Numbered from the stretch's first letter, positions 16,000 through 24,900 are shown. The stretch is 41,974 nucleotides of DNA from Porphyromonadaceae bacterium (GCA_905372135.1 CAJPNS010000003.1:1-41974); one strand, 5' to 3'. A program made the numbers and translations. Notes: generated from the sequence alone by a model not told the origin.

Positions 16000-16614
16000 A
16001 TGAAAAGATATGGATTAATACTACTATTACTTGCGAGCATAGCGGTATCGACTACAAAGGCACAACAGACCTTCCCTACCGCCGTAGGACACGAATCGGA
16101 CACGCACCAACACCAAAGTAGAATTTTTGCCGGAGGCGCCTTCACTGTGTGGAGCGACAGCAAAGACGAATCGTTTGTATTCGACTTCTGCCCCGAGATA
16201 GGTTATCTCTTCAACGATACTTGGGGCTTGGGCGTCTTGGCTGCTTACGAACACGAGTCGGAAAACCACAACGGACAAAGGCATATCTCCAATACGTTCA
16301 AGTTCTCGCCTTTTGCCCGCTATTACTACTGTCACAAAGGTCCGTTCAACTTATACGTAGACGGCGGAGCGGGCATAAACTTCGGCAATTATCGTCTGGA
16401 CAATATCTCCTCCGACAAATGGGGATTCGAGGTGGGCATACGTCCGGGGGCTTGCGTAGACCTCACCGAAGGGCTTTGTCTCTGCCTGCGGATGGGCTTT
16501 GCAGGCTACCGTAGGGATTATTTCACCGCCGAAGAACACAGAGTCGGCAACAACGGCTTCGGTCTCCGTTTTGCTCCCGAAGAGCTGATGATAGGGATAG
16601 AATTCGAATTTTAA
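16000..16614 (+). CDS. Small outer-membrane beta-barrel protein, function unknown
   Basis: 204 residues with a signal peptide (MKRYGLILLLLASIAVSTTKA). The mature protein is a run of amphipathic, aromatic-rich beta strands (FCPEIGYLFNDTWGLGVLAAYE, FKFSPFARYYYCHKGPFNLYVDGG, GFEVGIRPGACVDL), and it ends with a C-terminal aromatic (GIEFEF) as expected of an outer-membrane barrel. The OmpA-like porin fold is the nearest type. Just after the signal peptide lies a histidine-rich stretch, GHESDTHQHQ. The next gene, 24 bases on, is a ZIP metal transporter, so a role in metal passage is possible but unproved. Confidence 0.7.
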   Translation: MKRYGLILLLLASIAVSTTKAQQTFPTAVGHESDTHQHQSRIFAGGAFTVWSDSKDESFVFDFCPEIGYLFNDTWGLGVLAAYEHESENHNGQRHISNTFKFSPFARYYYCHKGPFNLYVDGGAGINFGNYRLDNISSDKWGFEVGIRPGACVDLTEGLCLCLRMGFAGYRRDYFTAEEHRVGNNGFGLRFAPEELMIGIEFEF

Positions 16615-16638
16615 TTGTTTCTTGCAATAAAAATAATT

Positions 16639-17466
16639 ATGGACAACACCGTTGTTATTGCTTTTTTGCTTACCCTCTTTGCCGGTATCTCAACAGGCAT
16701 AGGCAGCGCAATAGCATTCTTTGCAAAACGTACCAATACCTCTTTTCTTTCGGTCTCGCTCGGCTTCTCGGCAGGAGTAATGATTTATGTCTCGTTTGCC
16801 GAACTGCTACCGAACGCCATCATATCGCTCACCGATATGCACGGCGTAAAAACGGGAACGATATACGCTACCATATCTTTTTTTGTAGGCATACTCATCA
16901 TTATGCTTATAGATAAGTTTGTACCTAAGTACGAGAATCCCCACGAGATGAGGAGCATAGAAGACATATCGCAAGTTCAGCATCACGACCGTACATCTGA
17001 AAAACAACCCTCGCAGGGCGGACTGCTTCGTGTAGGTATGGTAACGGCTCTGGTGCTTGCCATACACAACTTTCCCGAAGGAATGGTTACTTTCCTTGCA
17101 GGGCTGAAAAACATCAACGTAGCTATCCCCATAGCATTTGCTATTGCCATACACAACATTCCCGAAGGGATATCGGTGTCCGTTCCTGTGTTCTATGCCA
17201 CTGGCAACCGCAAAAAAGCCTTCTGGCTCTCGTTCCTGTCGGGGCTTGCCGAGCCGCTGGGGGCTATAATAGGCTATGCCATACTCGCCCCATTTCTCAA
17301 TGACAATATTTTCGGTATAATATTCGGCATAATAGCAGGTATCATGGTATTCATCTCGCTCGACGAACTGCTGCCCGCCGCCGAGACCTACGGCAAACAC
17401 CATTTGGCAATATACGGTATGGTAGCGGGAATGGCGGTAATGGCAGTAAGCCTGCTGCTGTTCTGA
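16639..17466 (+). CDS. zupT: ZIP-family zinc/divalent metal transporter (ZupT-like)
   Basis: Inner-membrane importer of Zn(II) and possibly other divalent metals. 275 residues from ATG at 16639 (MDNTVVIAFLLTLFAG). It has eight predicted membrane segments and two metal-site helices: HNFPEG (His143, Asn144, Glu147) and HNIPEGIS (His172, Asn173, Glu176), the ZIP signature. A cytoplasmic loop with HH near 115-116 separates the two halves. It follows the outer-membrane barrel gene by 24 bases and has a strong terminator after it, so the two form a unit. Confidence 0.9.
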   Translation: MDNTVVIAFLLTLFAGISTGIGSAIAFFAKRTNTSFLSVSLGFSAGVMIYVSFAELLPNAIISLTDMHGVKTGTIYATISFFVGILIIMLIDKFVPKYENPHEMRSIEDISQVQHHDRTSEKQPSQGGLLRVGMVTALVLAIHNFPEGMVTFLAGLKNINVAIPIAFAIAIHNIPEGISVSVPVFYATGNRKKAFWLSFLSGLAEPLGAIIGYAILAPFLNDNIFGIIFGIIAGIMVFISLDELLPAAETYGKHHLAIYGMVAGMAVMAVSLLLF

Positions 17467-17497
17467 GACTGTGTATAAGTCTTTTGCAAGATATACA

Positions 17498-17550
17498 AAG
17501 AACGAGTAAATTTACCTTCGAGAAGGAACTTACTCGTTCTTATTTTTTTC
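17498..17550 (+). terminator. Intrinsic terminator after the ZIP gene
   Basis: A perfect 12-base stem AAGAACGAGTAA (17498-17509) / TTACTCGTTCTT (17530-17541), with a smaller nested CCTT/AAGG hairpin in the loop, followed by a T-rich run. It may also serve the convergent minus-strand gene. Confidence 0.9.
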
Positions 17551-17602
17551 GGTACAAATAGCATATTACCGCAATACTACGGCAATATGCTACCACTCAT
17601 TG

Positions 17603-18387
17603 TTATTCCTTTACGAACTTCTTGATTACTTGCTTATTGGTGGAGTCGAGGCGAATGAAATATACGCCTTTTTCGAGCGAAGATATATCCACTATTGTGT
17701 TGTCGGCTACTTCATATTTGCCTATTTCTTTGCCCGAAATATCGGTAATAATCACATTGCGCACAGACGAAACGGAGTTGATAATCAAATAATCGTGTGC
17801 GGGATTGGGATAGAAATCGAACGAAAGATTGTCGGCTATCGTTTCGGTAGACGAGGTAACGCCCTTATCGCCTGCCTTGATTTGCGTATTTGCAGTCGAC
17901 TGATAAGCATAACCATATATAGTTATTTCCGCAGCCGTAACTTTAAGCTTCGCCCAGCCATAATGGGTATTGCTGTTATGTTTAAATTTAAATCCGACAT
18001 ATCCCGTTTTGTCGAGCCAAGTAGTGTATTCCGTCGACAAGAGTACATTGAAATATGGCGAACCATCGCCGCTGCCGAAAAAGGTCGACGACGCCCCTAT
18101 GACCGTATTCTCGCTAAGAAGGTCTACATTTGCGTTATATGAAGCGTTTGTAGAAACGACCTCGCTTCCTTCTGCCATACAGGCAAAAAATGATGCAGCC
18201 GAAGGATCGGTAGCATAGTAATGTTGAACGGCAAACTCCTCTGTACCACCAAAAAGTTGATAGTTGCGTCAGTTTTAGCCGAGTTTAGAACGATTGGTGT
18301 ACTTTCCAAATTTGTGTACACGATTTGTGCTTTTGCACCTAAGATAGTAGCTACTAATGCTACCAATGATAATAAAACTTTTCTCAT
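17603..18387 (-). pseudogene. Secreted protein with type IX secretion C-terminal tail, frameshifted
   Basis: Two overlapping frames make one protein. The first (ATG 18387) gives a signal peptide (MRKVLLSLVALVATILGAKA) and reads on to TINF. The second gives the body and a Por-secretion tail (DFYPNPAHDYLII.., GVYFIRLDSTNKQVIKKFVKE) that directs export by type IX secretion. They join exactly if one base is added to the five-base A run at 18251-18255 (plus strand), producing INFFGGTEEFAVQHYY and a protein of about 261 residues. It may be a real disruption, a phase-variable tract or a sequencing error. The body is not recognised; it has a jelly-roll-like strand pattern (YVGFKFKHNSNTHYGWAKL). Confidence 0.75.
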
Positions 18388-18476
18388 TTTTGTATTTGTA
18401 TTAAGTTTATAATTGATTGATTGTAAAACATCTCTATGTTTCGATCGGTGTTTGTCATATTGCTTAGTGCTATGTG

Positions 18477-18510
18477 CAAATATATGAATTTTGCAAACAA
18501 TATTTCCAAA
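18477..18510 (-). promoter_or_regulatory. Possible promoter of the frameshifted type IX cargo gene
   Basis: Minus-strand TATATTTG (18477-18484) matches TAnnTTTG, with TTTG (CAAA at 18507-18510) 22 bases upstream. It would give a leader of about 85 bases. Confidence 0.45.
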
Positions 18511-18586
18511 CGATGCGTTTTTTTTGTAAAAAATTCGAGAATAATTTCAGCGAGGAGACTTTTCTATCTTATTGCCACATATTTAT

Positions 18587-18617
18587 TTTGCTATTATATA
18601 AAAAAGTATTACTTTTG
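18587..18617 (+). promoter_or_regulatory. Promoter of rimP-nusA-infB
   Basis: TTTG (18587-18590), 19 bases, then TACTTTTG (18610-18617): a near-ideal Bacteroidota promoter. Expected start near 18624, leaving a leader of about 145 bases before rimP. Confidence 0.75.
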
Positions 18618-18728
18618 CAGTGTAAATTTTCTTGATATTTGGTTTTATATGAATAATATGTGCTTATAAGACGTTTATTATTAAACAATTATCATAGTAT
18701 ACAGTTTATATTTTCATGATACACAAGA

Positions 18729-18760
18729 GAGGGACTTTGCGATAAAGTCCCTCGATTTTT
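18729..18760 (+). terminator. Terminator-like hairpin in the rimP leader (possible attenuator)
   Basis: A perfect 10-base stem GAGGGACTTT/AAAGTCCCTC around a 5-base loop, followed by GATTTTT, the form of an intrinsic terminator. It lies 9 bases before the rimP ATG and downstream of the operon promoter, with no plus-strand gene upstream to terminate. Confidence 0.75.
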
Positions 18761-18768
18761 AGATAAAA

Positions 18769-19230
18769 ATGATAGACAAAGAGTTACTTAGGAGCGTAAT
18801 AGAGGATAAACTTTCGCCGACAGATTGTTTTCTGGTATCGTTGACTGTATCTTCGACCAATAGCATCGTAGTGGCGATAGATTCGGCTACTTCCGTCAAT
18901 CTCGATTTTTGCATAGAACTCACGCAATACATCGAGCAGAAATTCGACCGCGACGCCGAAGACTATTCGCTGGAAGTGGGTTCGTACTCGATTAGCGAGC
19001 CGTTTGTCGATAGCAGACAATACGTTAAAAATATTGGACGTACGATAGAGATACTTACATTAGAACACAAAAAAATTAGAGGCATACTCCTGAAAGCCGA
19101 TTCGGCGGGATTCACCGTAGAGACAGAGACGAAAGAACAGCTCGAAGGGCAAAAACGAAAAACTATCGTAACCCGACAAACCTCGTTCGCATACAACGAC
19201 GTGAAATCCACTAAGTTATACTTCCAGTAA
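18769..19230 (+). CDS. rimP: Ribosome maturation factor RimP
   Basis: Helps assemble the 30S subunit. 153 residues, usual length. The family pattern is present: DCFLVSLTVSSTNSIVVAIDS in the N-terminal domain, DFCIELTQYIEQKFD, then YSLEVGSYSISEPFVDSRQYVKNIGRTIEI, where the usual SPG motif is replaced by GSYSISEP. The C-terminal SH3-like domain ends DVKSTKLYFQ. First gene of the conserved rimP-nusA-infB operon, 64 bases before nusA. The leader carries a terminator-like hairpin. Confidence 0.9.
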   Translation: MIDKELLRSVIEDKLSPTDCFLVSLTVSSTNSIVVAIDSATSVNLDFCIELTQYIEQKFDRDAEDYSLEVGSYSISEPFVDSRQYVKNIGRTIEILTLEHKKIRGILLKADSAGFTVETETKEQLEGQKRKTIVTRQTSFAYNDVKSTKLYFQ

Positions 19231-19294
19231 GCAATACAAATACAATCTCAAAAGTGTAATAAATATATTTTAAACCTATTAATATAAATAAGAT

Positions 19295-20545
19295 ATGGCT
19301 AAAAAAGAGCATTCAGACATTATCAGTTCATTTGTGGAATTGAAAGAATTTAAGAACATCGATAATTCTACAATGTTAAGTATTCTCGAAGAGTCGTTTA
19401 GAAAGGTGATAGCTAATATATACGGTTCAGACCAAAACTACGATTTTATATTTAACCCCGATAAAGGCGATTTCGAAATCTGGCGCAACAGAATGGTAGT
19501 TGAAGATAACGAACTTACAGACCCCCACACTCAGATTTCTCTGTCTGACGCACGCAAAATTGCCGACGACTACGAGGTGGGCGAAGAGGTTCAGGAACAG
19601 GTAGATGTCAACTCCTTCGGAAGACGTGCCGTATTGAACCTGTCGCAAATATTGTCGTCGAAAATAGTCGACGTCCAAAAAGACTCTCTATATACCAAAT
19701 ACTCGCAACTCCTCGGACAGATTATATCTGCCGAAGTATATCAGATATGGAAAAAAGAGATACTCTTGCTCGACGACAACAACAACGAAATATTGATGCC
19801 ACGTACCGAACAGCTGCCCAACGACTTCTTCAAGAAAGGAGAGATTATCAGAGCGGTAGTATCGAAGGTCGACAACAACAACAACAACCCCAAAATATAT
19901 GTTTCTCGTGTATTGCCGCTATTCCTCGAACGCCTACTCGAACGCGAAGTGCCTGAAATACAAGATGGTCTTATAACTATCAAAAAGACAGTGCGTATCC
20001 CAGGCGAAAAGGCAAAAGTGGCAGTCGAATCGTACGACGACCGTATCGATCCGGTCGGTGCTTGTGTGGGTGTAAGAGGTAATCGTATTATGCCCATTAT
20101 CAGAGAGCTAAACAACGAAAACATTGATATTATAAATTACACTTCCAATCCGAGCTTGTATATCGCACGCGCATTGGCTCCGGCAAAAGTAACATCTATC
20201 GTGATAGACAACGAAAACAAACGAGCCAATGTGTATATAAATCCCGAAGACATATCGCTTGCTATAGGTAAAAACGGCGTTAATATCAAACTCGCAATAC
20301 AACTTACAGGTTATCACATAGAAGTGATACGCGGCGATGTGGAAATCGACGAAGAAGATATCTATCTCGACGACTTTGCCGATGAAATCGACCAATGGGT
20401 GATAGATATCCTCAAAGGTATCGGTTGCGATACGGCGAAACAGGTGCTTCGTCTTACCAGAGAAGAGCTCATAGAGCGTACCGACTTGGAAGAAGAGACC
20501 ATAGACAATATCATCAAGGTGCTGAAAACCGAGTTCGAAAAATAG
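19295..20545 (+). CDS. nusA: Transcription termination/antitermination protein NusA
   Basis: Binds RNA polymerase and nascent RNA to modulate pausing, termination and antitermination. 416 residues, the length usual in this phylum, which lacks the C-terminal acidic repeats of E. coli NusA. Domains: N-terminal polymerase-binding (1-130, SILEESFRKVIANIY, NLSQILSSKIV), S1 (about 135-205), KH1 (DPVGACVGVRGNRIMPIIRELNNENIDII) and KH2 (LAIGKNGVNIKLAIQLTGYHIEV), then a short helix-hairpin-like tail (CDTAKQVLRLTREELIERTDLEEETI). Lies between rimP and infB. Confidence 0.96.
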   Translation: MAKKEHSDIISSFVELKEFKNIDNSTMLSILEESFRKVIANIYGSDQNYDFIFNPDKGDFEIWRNRMVVEDNELTDPHTQISLSDARKIADDYEVGEEVQEQVDVNSFGRRAVLNLSQILSSKIVDVQKDSLYTKYSQLLGQIISAEVYQIWKKEILLLDDNNNEILMPRTEQLPNDFFKKGEIIRAVVSKVDNNNNNPKIYVSRVLPLFLERLLEREVPEIQDGLITIKKTVRIPGEKAKVAVESYDDRIDPVGACVGVRGNRIMPIIRELNNENIDIINYTSNPSLYIARALAPAKVTSIVIDNENKRANVYINPEDISLAIGKNGVNIKLAIQLTGYHIEVIRGDVEIDEEDIYLDDFADEIDQWVIDILKGIGCDTAKQVLRLTREELIERTDLEEETIDNIIKVLKTEFEK

Positions 20546-20696
20546 ACCGCACGACGCATCTTGTAATTCATTATCAGTAATATAAAAAATATCAGTCGTA
20601 AAAAATAAAAAAACTCATAAGGCTTATGTGAAACTTACAATCGGCGATTTATCAAAATATTTTTCTTTTGTTTAACAAACACACACAACTAAATTT

Positions 20697-23600
20697 ATGG
20701 CAAGATTAGGACAAATAATAAAAACGCTAAATATAGGTATTGGTACTGCTGTCGACTTTTTGAATAAAAAGGGCGAAAATATTTCTCCAATTCCTCATCA
20801 ACAACTTACCGAGACACAAGAGAATTTGCTTCTGAAAGAATTTAGTTCCGACAAGACATTGAAAGAGAAATCCGATAAGTTGATACAAAAGCGGCAAGAA
20901 CGTGAGAATCTTGTCTCCATAGAGGTCGAATCTATCGAAAAAACACCTGCTACGCAAAAGAAAATCGTTGTAGACGAAGTAGATAGCGCCGAGGATCAGA
21001 GAGAAGAGAAGAAAAAAACGATTGTTAAGCCTGAAGCAGATGAGAATCTTGCCATCGAAGACGAAAATATCACCAAGCCTGCCGCTGCCGAGATAGAACA
21101 AGGTATTGATATAGAGCCTAAAAAGAAGTCGAAGAAAAAAGCTGTAAAAGACGATACTCCTGCCGACGTAAAAGATACGGATAGTAACGAAGAAGATAAT
21201 GCCGTAGCAAAAGAGCCTGTAAAAGAGGTTGTTGTGGAGGAGGCGCACGAATCCGAGCAGGAACACAAAAAAGAAGAACACTTAGAAGCAGATATACCAC
21301 AAGCAGATAGCACGACTACAGACAAGTCGCTGTCTGACAAAGAAGTACCTGCTGCCGATACTGCTACCGATTATCAATCTCAGGAAGAAGAGCATGAGAC
21401 ACAAATATTCAAATATTCCGAACAGAAACTCGAAGCTCCCAAAGTACTCGGCACTATCAATCTCGATAAGATAGGCAAAGATTCTCGCCCACAGCCCAAG
21501 ACGAGAGAAGAACGCAAAAAAGAGTACAAAGAGATGGTACTCAGGAAGCGAGAAGAAGAAAAACGTATAAGAGCCGAACGCCAAAAAGCAGCCGAGAAAT
21601 CGACTGTAAAAGCCGAACCTCAGAAAAATGAGCAAATGCGGGTTACCGAACGTCGGAAAGAAGACTTCATAAAGACCAATGTGCCTATATTACAAGGTCC
21701 TAAGATAGTCGACAAAGTAAATATCGAACCCGAAAAGCCTATAAGTAAGTCGTATACGGATAAAGATAAGACAAGAGGCGATAATAAAGGCGATAAAAAA
21801 TCGAAAGAACATAAAAAGCGCGATAGAATAAAGATAGAACGTGTTGATATTGCCGAAGATAGAGGTAGCAGCAAATCGGTGAAATCGTTTAAAAAAGACA
21901 AACGCAGCAGCCGCAATACTATCGATATAGAAGATGTAAATCAGAATATTAGAGAGACTTTGGCTATTGCTCGCGAAGGACGTAAGTTCAACAAGAAAGC
22001 GGTAGACTATCGAAAAGAAAAACGTGAAAATATTCGTCAGGAAATAGAGCGTCAGGTTGAGTTGAAGATGGCTCAGTCTAAGATACTTACTCTCACAGAG
22101 TTCGTTACAGTCAACGAATTGGCGTCTATGATGCAAGTGCCTGTAAATGACGTTATAAAGGTTTATATGAATCTTGGAATGTTTGTCGGTATCAATCAAC
22201 GTATCGATGCCGAATCGATTAAGATTGTTGCCGATGAGTTTGGTTTCGAGACCAATTTTGTCAGTGCCGAAGCAGCCAAGACTATCGAAGAAGAGAGTGT
22301 CGACAATCCGCAAGATTTGGTGTCGCGTCCGCCGATTATCACGGTAATGGGGCACGTCGACCACGGTAAAACATCGCTGCTCGACTATATCCGCCAGACT
22401 AATGTGATTGCCGGCGAGGCTGGTGGTATAACCCAACACATTGGAGCATACAATGTTAAGCTCGAAGACGGTCGTCAGATAACATTTATCGATACCCCGG
22501 GGCACGAGGCATTTACGGCTATGCGAGCACGCGGAGCCAAAGTAACGGATATAGCTATAATAATAGTCGCCGCCGACGACAATGTGATGCCGCAGACTAT
22601 CGAGGCTATAAATCACGCTTCTTCGGCTAACGTTCCAATAGTATTCGCTATCAATAAGATAGACAAAGACGGAGCTGACCCCGAAAAGATAAAAGCCACA
22701 CTTGCCAATATGAACTATATGGTAGAGTCGTGGGGGGGAAAATATCAGTCGCAAGATATATCTGCGAAAAAAGGTATAGGAATCAAAGAGTTGCTCGAGA
22801 AAGTGCTGTTGGAGAGCGAGATATTGGATCTGAAAGCAAATCCGAAGCGTAAGGCTATCGGTTCGGTTATCGATGTTCGTAAAGACAAAGGACGCGGAAA
22901 CGAAATAACTCTTTTGGTGCAAAACGGTACTCTCCGACAGGGCGATATCGTGCTTGCAGGGTATGCCTACGGCAAAATACGTGCAATGTTCAACGAACGT
23001 AATCAGCCCATAAAAGAGGCTAAACCGTCGGAACCCGTATTGGTACTCGGTATAAAAGGCGAATTGCAGGCTGGCGATAATTTCAACGTTATGGAGACCG
23101 AACAGGCTGCACGTGAGATAATTGCTCAGCGCGACCAGCTTAAACGAGAACAAAAATTGCGTACGTCGCACCATCTGACTCTCGACGAAATAGGCAGACG
23201 TATTGCACAGGGTAACTTCCAAGAATTCAATATCATAGTCAAGGGTGATGTCGACGGCTCTATCGAAGCATTGAGCGATTCGCTCATAAAGCTGTCTACC
23301 AGTGAAATACAAGTAAACGTAATACATAAAGGCATCGGTCAGATTACCGAAGGCGATGTCAACTTGGCGATATCATCAAACGCTATTATCGTTGGTTTCC
23401 AAGTACGTCCGACTTCGTCGGCACGACAACTTGCCGACAATGAGAATGTCGATATTCGCATCTACTCTATTATCTATCAGGCTATTGACGAAATCAAAGC
23501 TGCTATGGAAGGTATGCTTATCCCCGAAAAGAGCGAGAAAGTCGTAGCCACGCTCGAAGTCCGCAATACGTTCCATATCTCGAAGGTGGGAACTATCGCA

Positions 23601-23834
23601 GGTTGCTTCGTAAAAGATGGTACTATCAAGAGAAACAACAAGGTACGTGTCATCCACGATGGTATCGTAGTGCATACGGGTGAGATAGCGTCGTTGAAAC
23701 ACGAAAAAGACGATGTCCGTGAAATAAAGCAAGGTTACGAATGCGGTATCAATATCGCCAATTTCAATACTATAGATGTAGGCGATATAATAGAGGCATT
23801 CGAAGAGATAGAGATAAAAAAGACTTTGGAATAA
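20697..23834 (+). CDS. infB: Translation initiation factor IF-2
   Basis: GTPase that brings fMet-tRNA to the 30S subunit. 1045 residues. The first 430 or so residues are a long, low-complexity Lys/Glu-rich linker, typical and variable in Bacteroidota. An IF2 N-domain follows (LTEFVTVNELASMMQVPVND). The G domain has G1 GHVDHGKT, G2 GGITQHIGAY, G3 DTPGHEAF, G4 NKID and G5 SAKK. Domains II-IV follow, the last ending DVGDIIEAFEEIEIKKTLE. A second short IF2-N-like motif (LGQIIKTLNIGIGTAVDFLNKKG) begins the protein. The 151-base gap after nusA holds an inverted repeat CATAAG/CTTATG (20616-20628). Confidence 0.96.
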   Translation: MARLGQIIKTLNIGIGTAVDFLNKKGENISPIPHQQLTETQENLLLKEFSSDKTLKEKSDKLIQKRQERENLVSIEVESIEKTPATQKKIVVDEVDSAEDQREEKKKTIVKPEADENLAIEDENITKPAAAEIEQGIDIEPKKKSKKKAVKDDTPADVKDTDSNEEDNAVAKEPVKEVVVEEAHESEQEHKKEEHLEADIPQADSTTTDKSLSDKEVPAADTATDYQSQEEEHETQIFKYSEQKLEAPKVLGTINLDKIGKDSRPQPKTREERKKEYKEMVLRKREEEKRIRAERQKAAEKSTVKAEPQKNEQMRVTERRKEDFIKTNVPILQGPKIVDKVNIEPEKPISKSYTDKDKTRGDNKGDKKSKEHKKRDRIKIERVDIAEDRGSSKSVKSFKKDKRSSRNTIDIEDVNQNIRETLAIAREGRKFNKKAVDYRKEKRENIRQEIERQVELKMAQSKILTLTEFVTVNELASMMQVPVNDVIKVYMNLGMFVGINQRIDAESIKIVADEFGFETNFVSAEAAKTIEEESVDNPQDLVSRPPIITVMGHVDHGKTSLLDYIRQTNVIAGEAGGITQHIGAYNVKLEDGRQITFIDTPGHEAFTAMRARGAKVTDIAIIIVAADDNVMPQTIEAINHASSANVPIVFAINKIDKDGADPEKIKATLANMNYMVESWGGKYQSQDISAKKGIGIKELLEKVLLESEILDLKANPKRKAIGSVIDVRKDKGRGNEITLLVQNGTLRQGDIVLAGYAYGKIRAMFNERNQPIKEAKPSEPVLVLGIKGELQAGDNFNVMETEQAAREIIAQRDQLKREQKLRTSHHLTLDEIGRRIAQGNFQEFNIIVKGDVDGSIEALSDSLIKLSTSEIQVNVIHKGIGQITEGDVNLAISSNAIIVGFQVRPTSSARQLADNENVDIRIYSIIYQAIDEIKAAMEGMLIPEKSEKVVATLEVRNTFHISKVGTIAGCFVKDGTIKRNNKVRVIHDGIVVHTGEIASLKHEKDDVREIKQGYECGINIANFNTIDVGDIIEAFEEIEIKKTLE

Positions 23835-23844
23835 GATAATTGCA

Positions 23845-23874
23845 TTGCAGATTCAGAAAAAAAGATTATCTTTG
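23845..23874 (+). promoter_or_regulatory. Promoter of rplM-rpsI
   Basis: TTG (23845-23847), 19 bases, then TATCTTTG (23867-23874). Start expected near 23880, about 150 bases before rplM. Confidence 0.75.
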
Positions 23875-23905
23875 CAGTCCGAAAAAATTATTATCCATCT
23901 AACGT

Positions 23906-23993
23906 AGATACTACATTATCAGTTTATTTCAAGGAGTTTTGAGCGAATTAGCCCGCAATATTAGACTTTAGCCCGCTGATATGGGATGTATCT
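23906..23993 (+). promoter_or_regulatory. Structured leader of rplM-rpsI, probable ribosomal-protein autoregulatory element
   Basis: A closing stem in three nearly continuous parts: AGATAC (23906-23911) with GTATCT (23988-23993), CAT with ATG (23981-23983), and ATCAG (23918-23922) with CTGAT (23976-23980). It encloses a TCAA/TTGA hairpin and two copies of TTAGCCCGC (23948-23956 and 23968-23976). Position between promoter and start codon suggests control by L13 or S9. Confidence 0.6.
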
Positions 23994-24028
23994 GCAAATG
24001 TATAATTGATAAATATAAATAATTTAAA

Positions 24029-24484
24029 GTGAATACATTAAGTTATAAAACAGTATCTGTCAACAAAGCGACTGCTCAGAAAGAGTGGGTTTTGGTTGAT
24101 GCTAATGATTTGGTACTCGGACGTATGGCGTCTAAAGTAGCTAAACTCTTGAGAGGTAAATACAAACCAAGTTTTACTCCTCATGTAGATTGTGGCGATA
24201 ATGTGATAATTATCAATGCCGACAAAGTACGTCTTACAGGTAAAAAGTGGACAGACAGGATCTATCTGCGACACACGTTGTATCCGGGCGGACAGCGAGA
24301 AACTACTCCTGCTCAGCTAATGGCTCAATCGCCGGAGAAGTTGATTAAGAAGGTTGTAAAAGGTATGTTGCCTAAGAATATTTTGGCATCTCACATCATA
24401 AACAATCTGTACGTTTATGCAGGTAGCGAGCATCCACATACTGCTCAGACTCCAAAATTAATCGATTTAAACACAATTAAATAG
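24029..24484 (+). CDS. rplM: 50S ribosomal protein L13
   Basis: 151 residues, reading MNTLSYKTVSVNKATAQKEWVLVDANDLVLGRMAS, then LLRGKYKPSFTPHVDCGDNVIIINADK and GMLPKNI, all standard L13. The start codon is GTG at 24029; homologues begin with the same (M)xTLSYKT, and no nearby in-frame ATG fits. It leads the rplM-rpsI pair, with 8 bases between them. A structured leader precedes it. Confidence 0.95.
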   Translation: MNTLSYKTVSVNKATAQKEWVLVDANDLVLGRMASKVAKLLRGKYKPSFTPHVDCGDNVIIINADKVRLTGKKWTDRIYLRHTLYPGGQRETTPAQLMAQSPEKLIKKVVKGMLPKNILASHIINNLYVYAGSEHPHTAQTPKLIDLNTIK

Positions 24485-24492
24485 TTGAAAGT

Positions 24493-24879
24493 ATGCAAAC
24501 AGTAAATGCAATAGGAAGAAGAAAAGCAGCAATCGCCCGTGTAATTGTAAAATCCGGTTCAGGAAAGATTACTATCAATAAACGTGAGTTTGAAAATTAT
24601 TTCCCTTCGACTATTTTACAATATGTTGTTCGCCAGCCGTTAAACAAATTGGAGGCTACAGATAAGTTCGATATCAATGTAAATCTGTGCGGAGGCGGTT
24701 ACAAAGGACAGGCAGAGGCTCTTCGTTTGGCTATAGCTCGTGCTTTGGTAAAAATAGACGAGACCAACAAGCCGGCTCTGAAAGCCGAAGGCTTTCTTAC
24801 TCGCGATGCTCGTATCGTCGAACGTAAGAAACCGGGACGTCCGAAAGCTCGTAAACGCTTCCAGTTCTCGAAACGTTAA
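24493..24879 (+). CDS. rpsI: 30S ribosomal protein S9
   Basis: 128 residues, usual length. It begins MQTVNAIGRRKAAIARV and has the conserved VNLCGGGYKGQAEALRLAIARAL and the basic C-terminal tail RKKPGRPKARKRFQFSKR that reaches the P site. Partner of rplM in one operon. In many Bacteroidota rpsB and tsf follow; here a convergent guaB follows, with long hairpins between. Confidence 0.97.
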   Translation: MQTVNAIGRRKAAIARVIVKSGSGKITINKREFENYFPSTILQYVVRQPLNKLEATDKFDINVNLCGGGYKGQAEALRLAIARALVKIDETNKPALKAEGFLTRDARIVERKKPGRPKARKRFQFSKR

Positions 24880-24900
24880 TACTTCGATACCAATAGTAGT

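Noticed and set aside
18436..18669. 77-codon plus-strand frame upstream of rimP
   Set aside because: It spans the rimP promoter and the AT-rich region upstream of the divergent gene and has no family features; AT-rich chance frame.
19759..19895. Asn-rich codon repeats (AAC/AAC) in nusA as a slippage site
   Set aside because: Short, in-frame triplet runs in a conserved gene; in-frame changes would only vary a loop. Nothing unusual.
21690..23327. Very long (545-codon) minus-strand frame inside infB
   Set aside because: It lies entirely antisense to infB and its translation is an aromatic-rich mirror of infB codons. A shadow frame.
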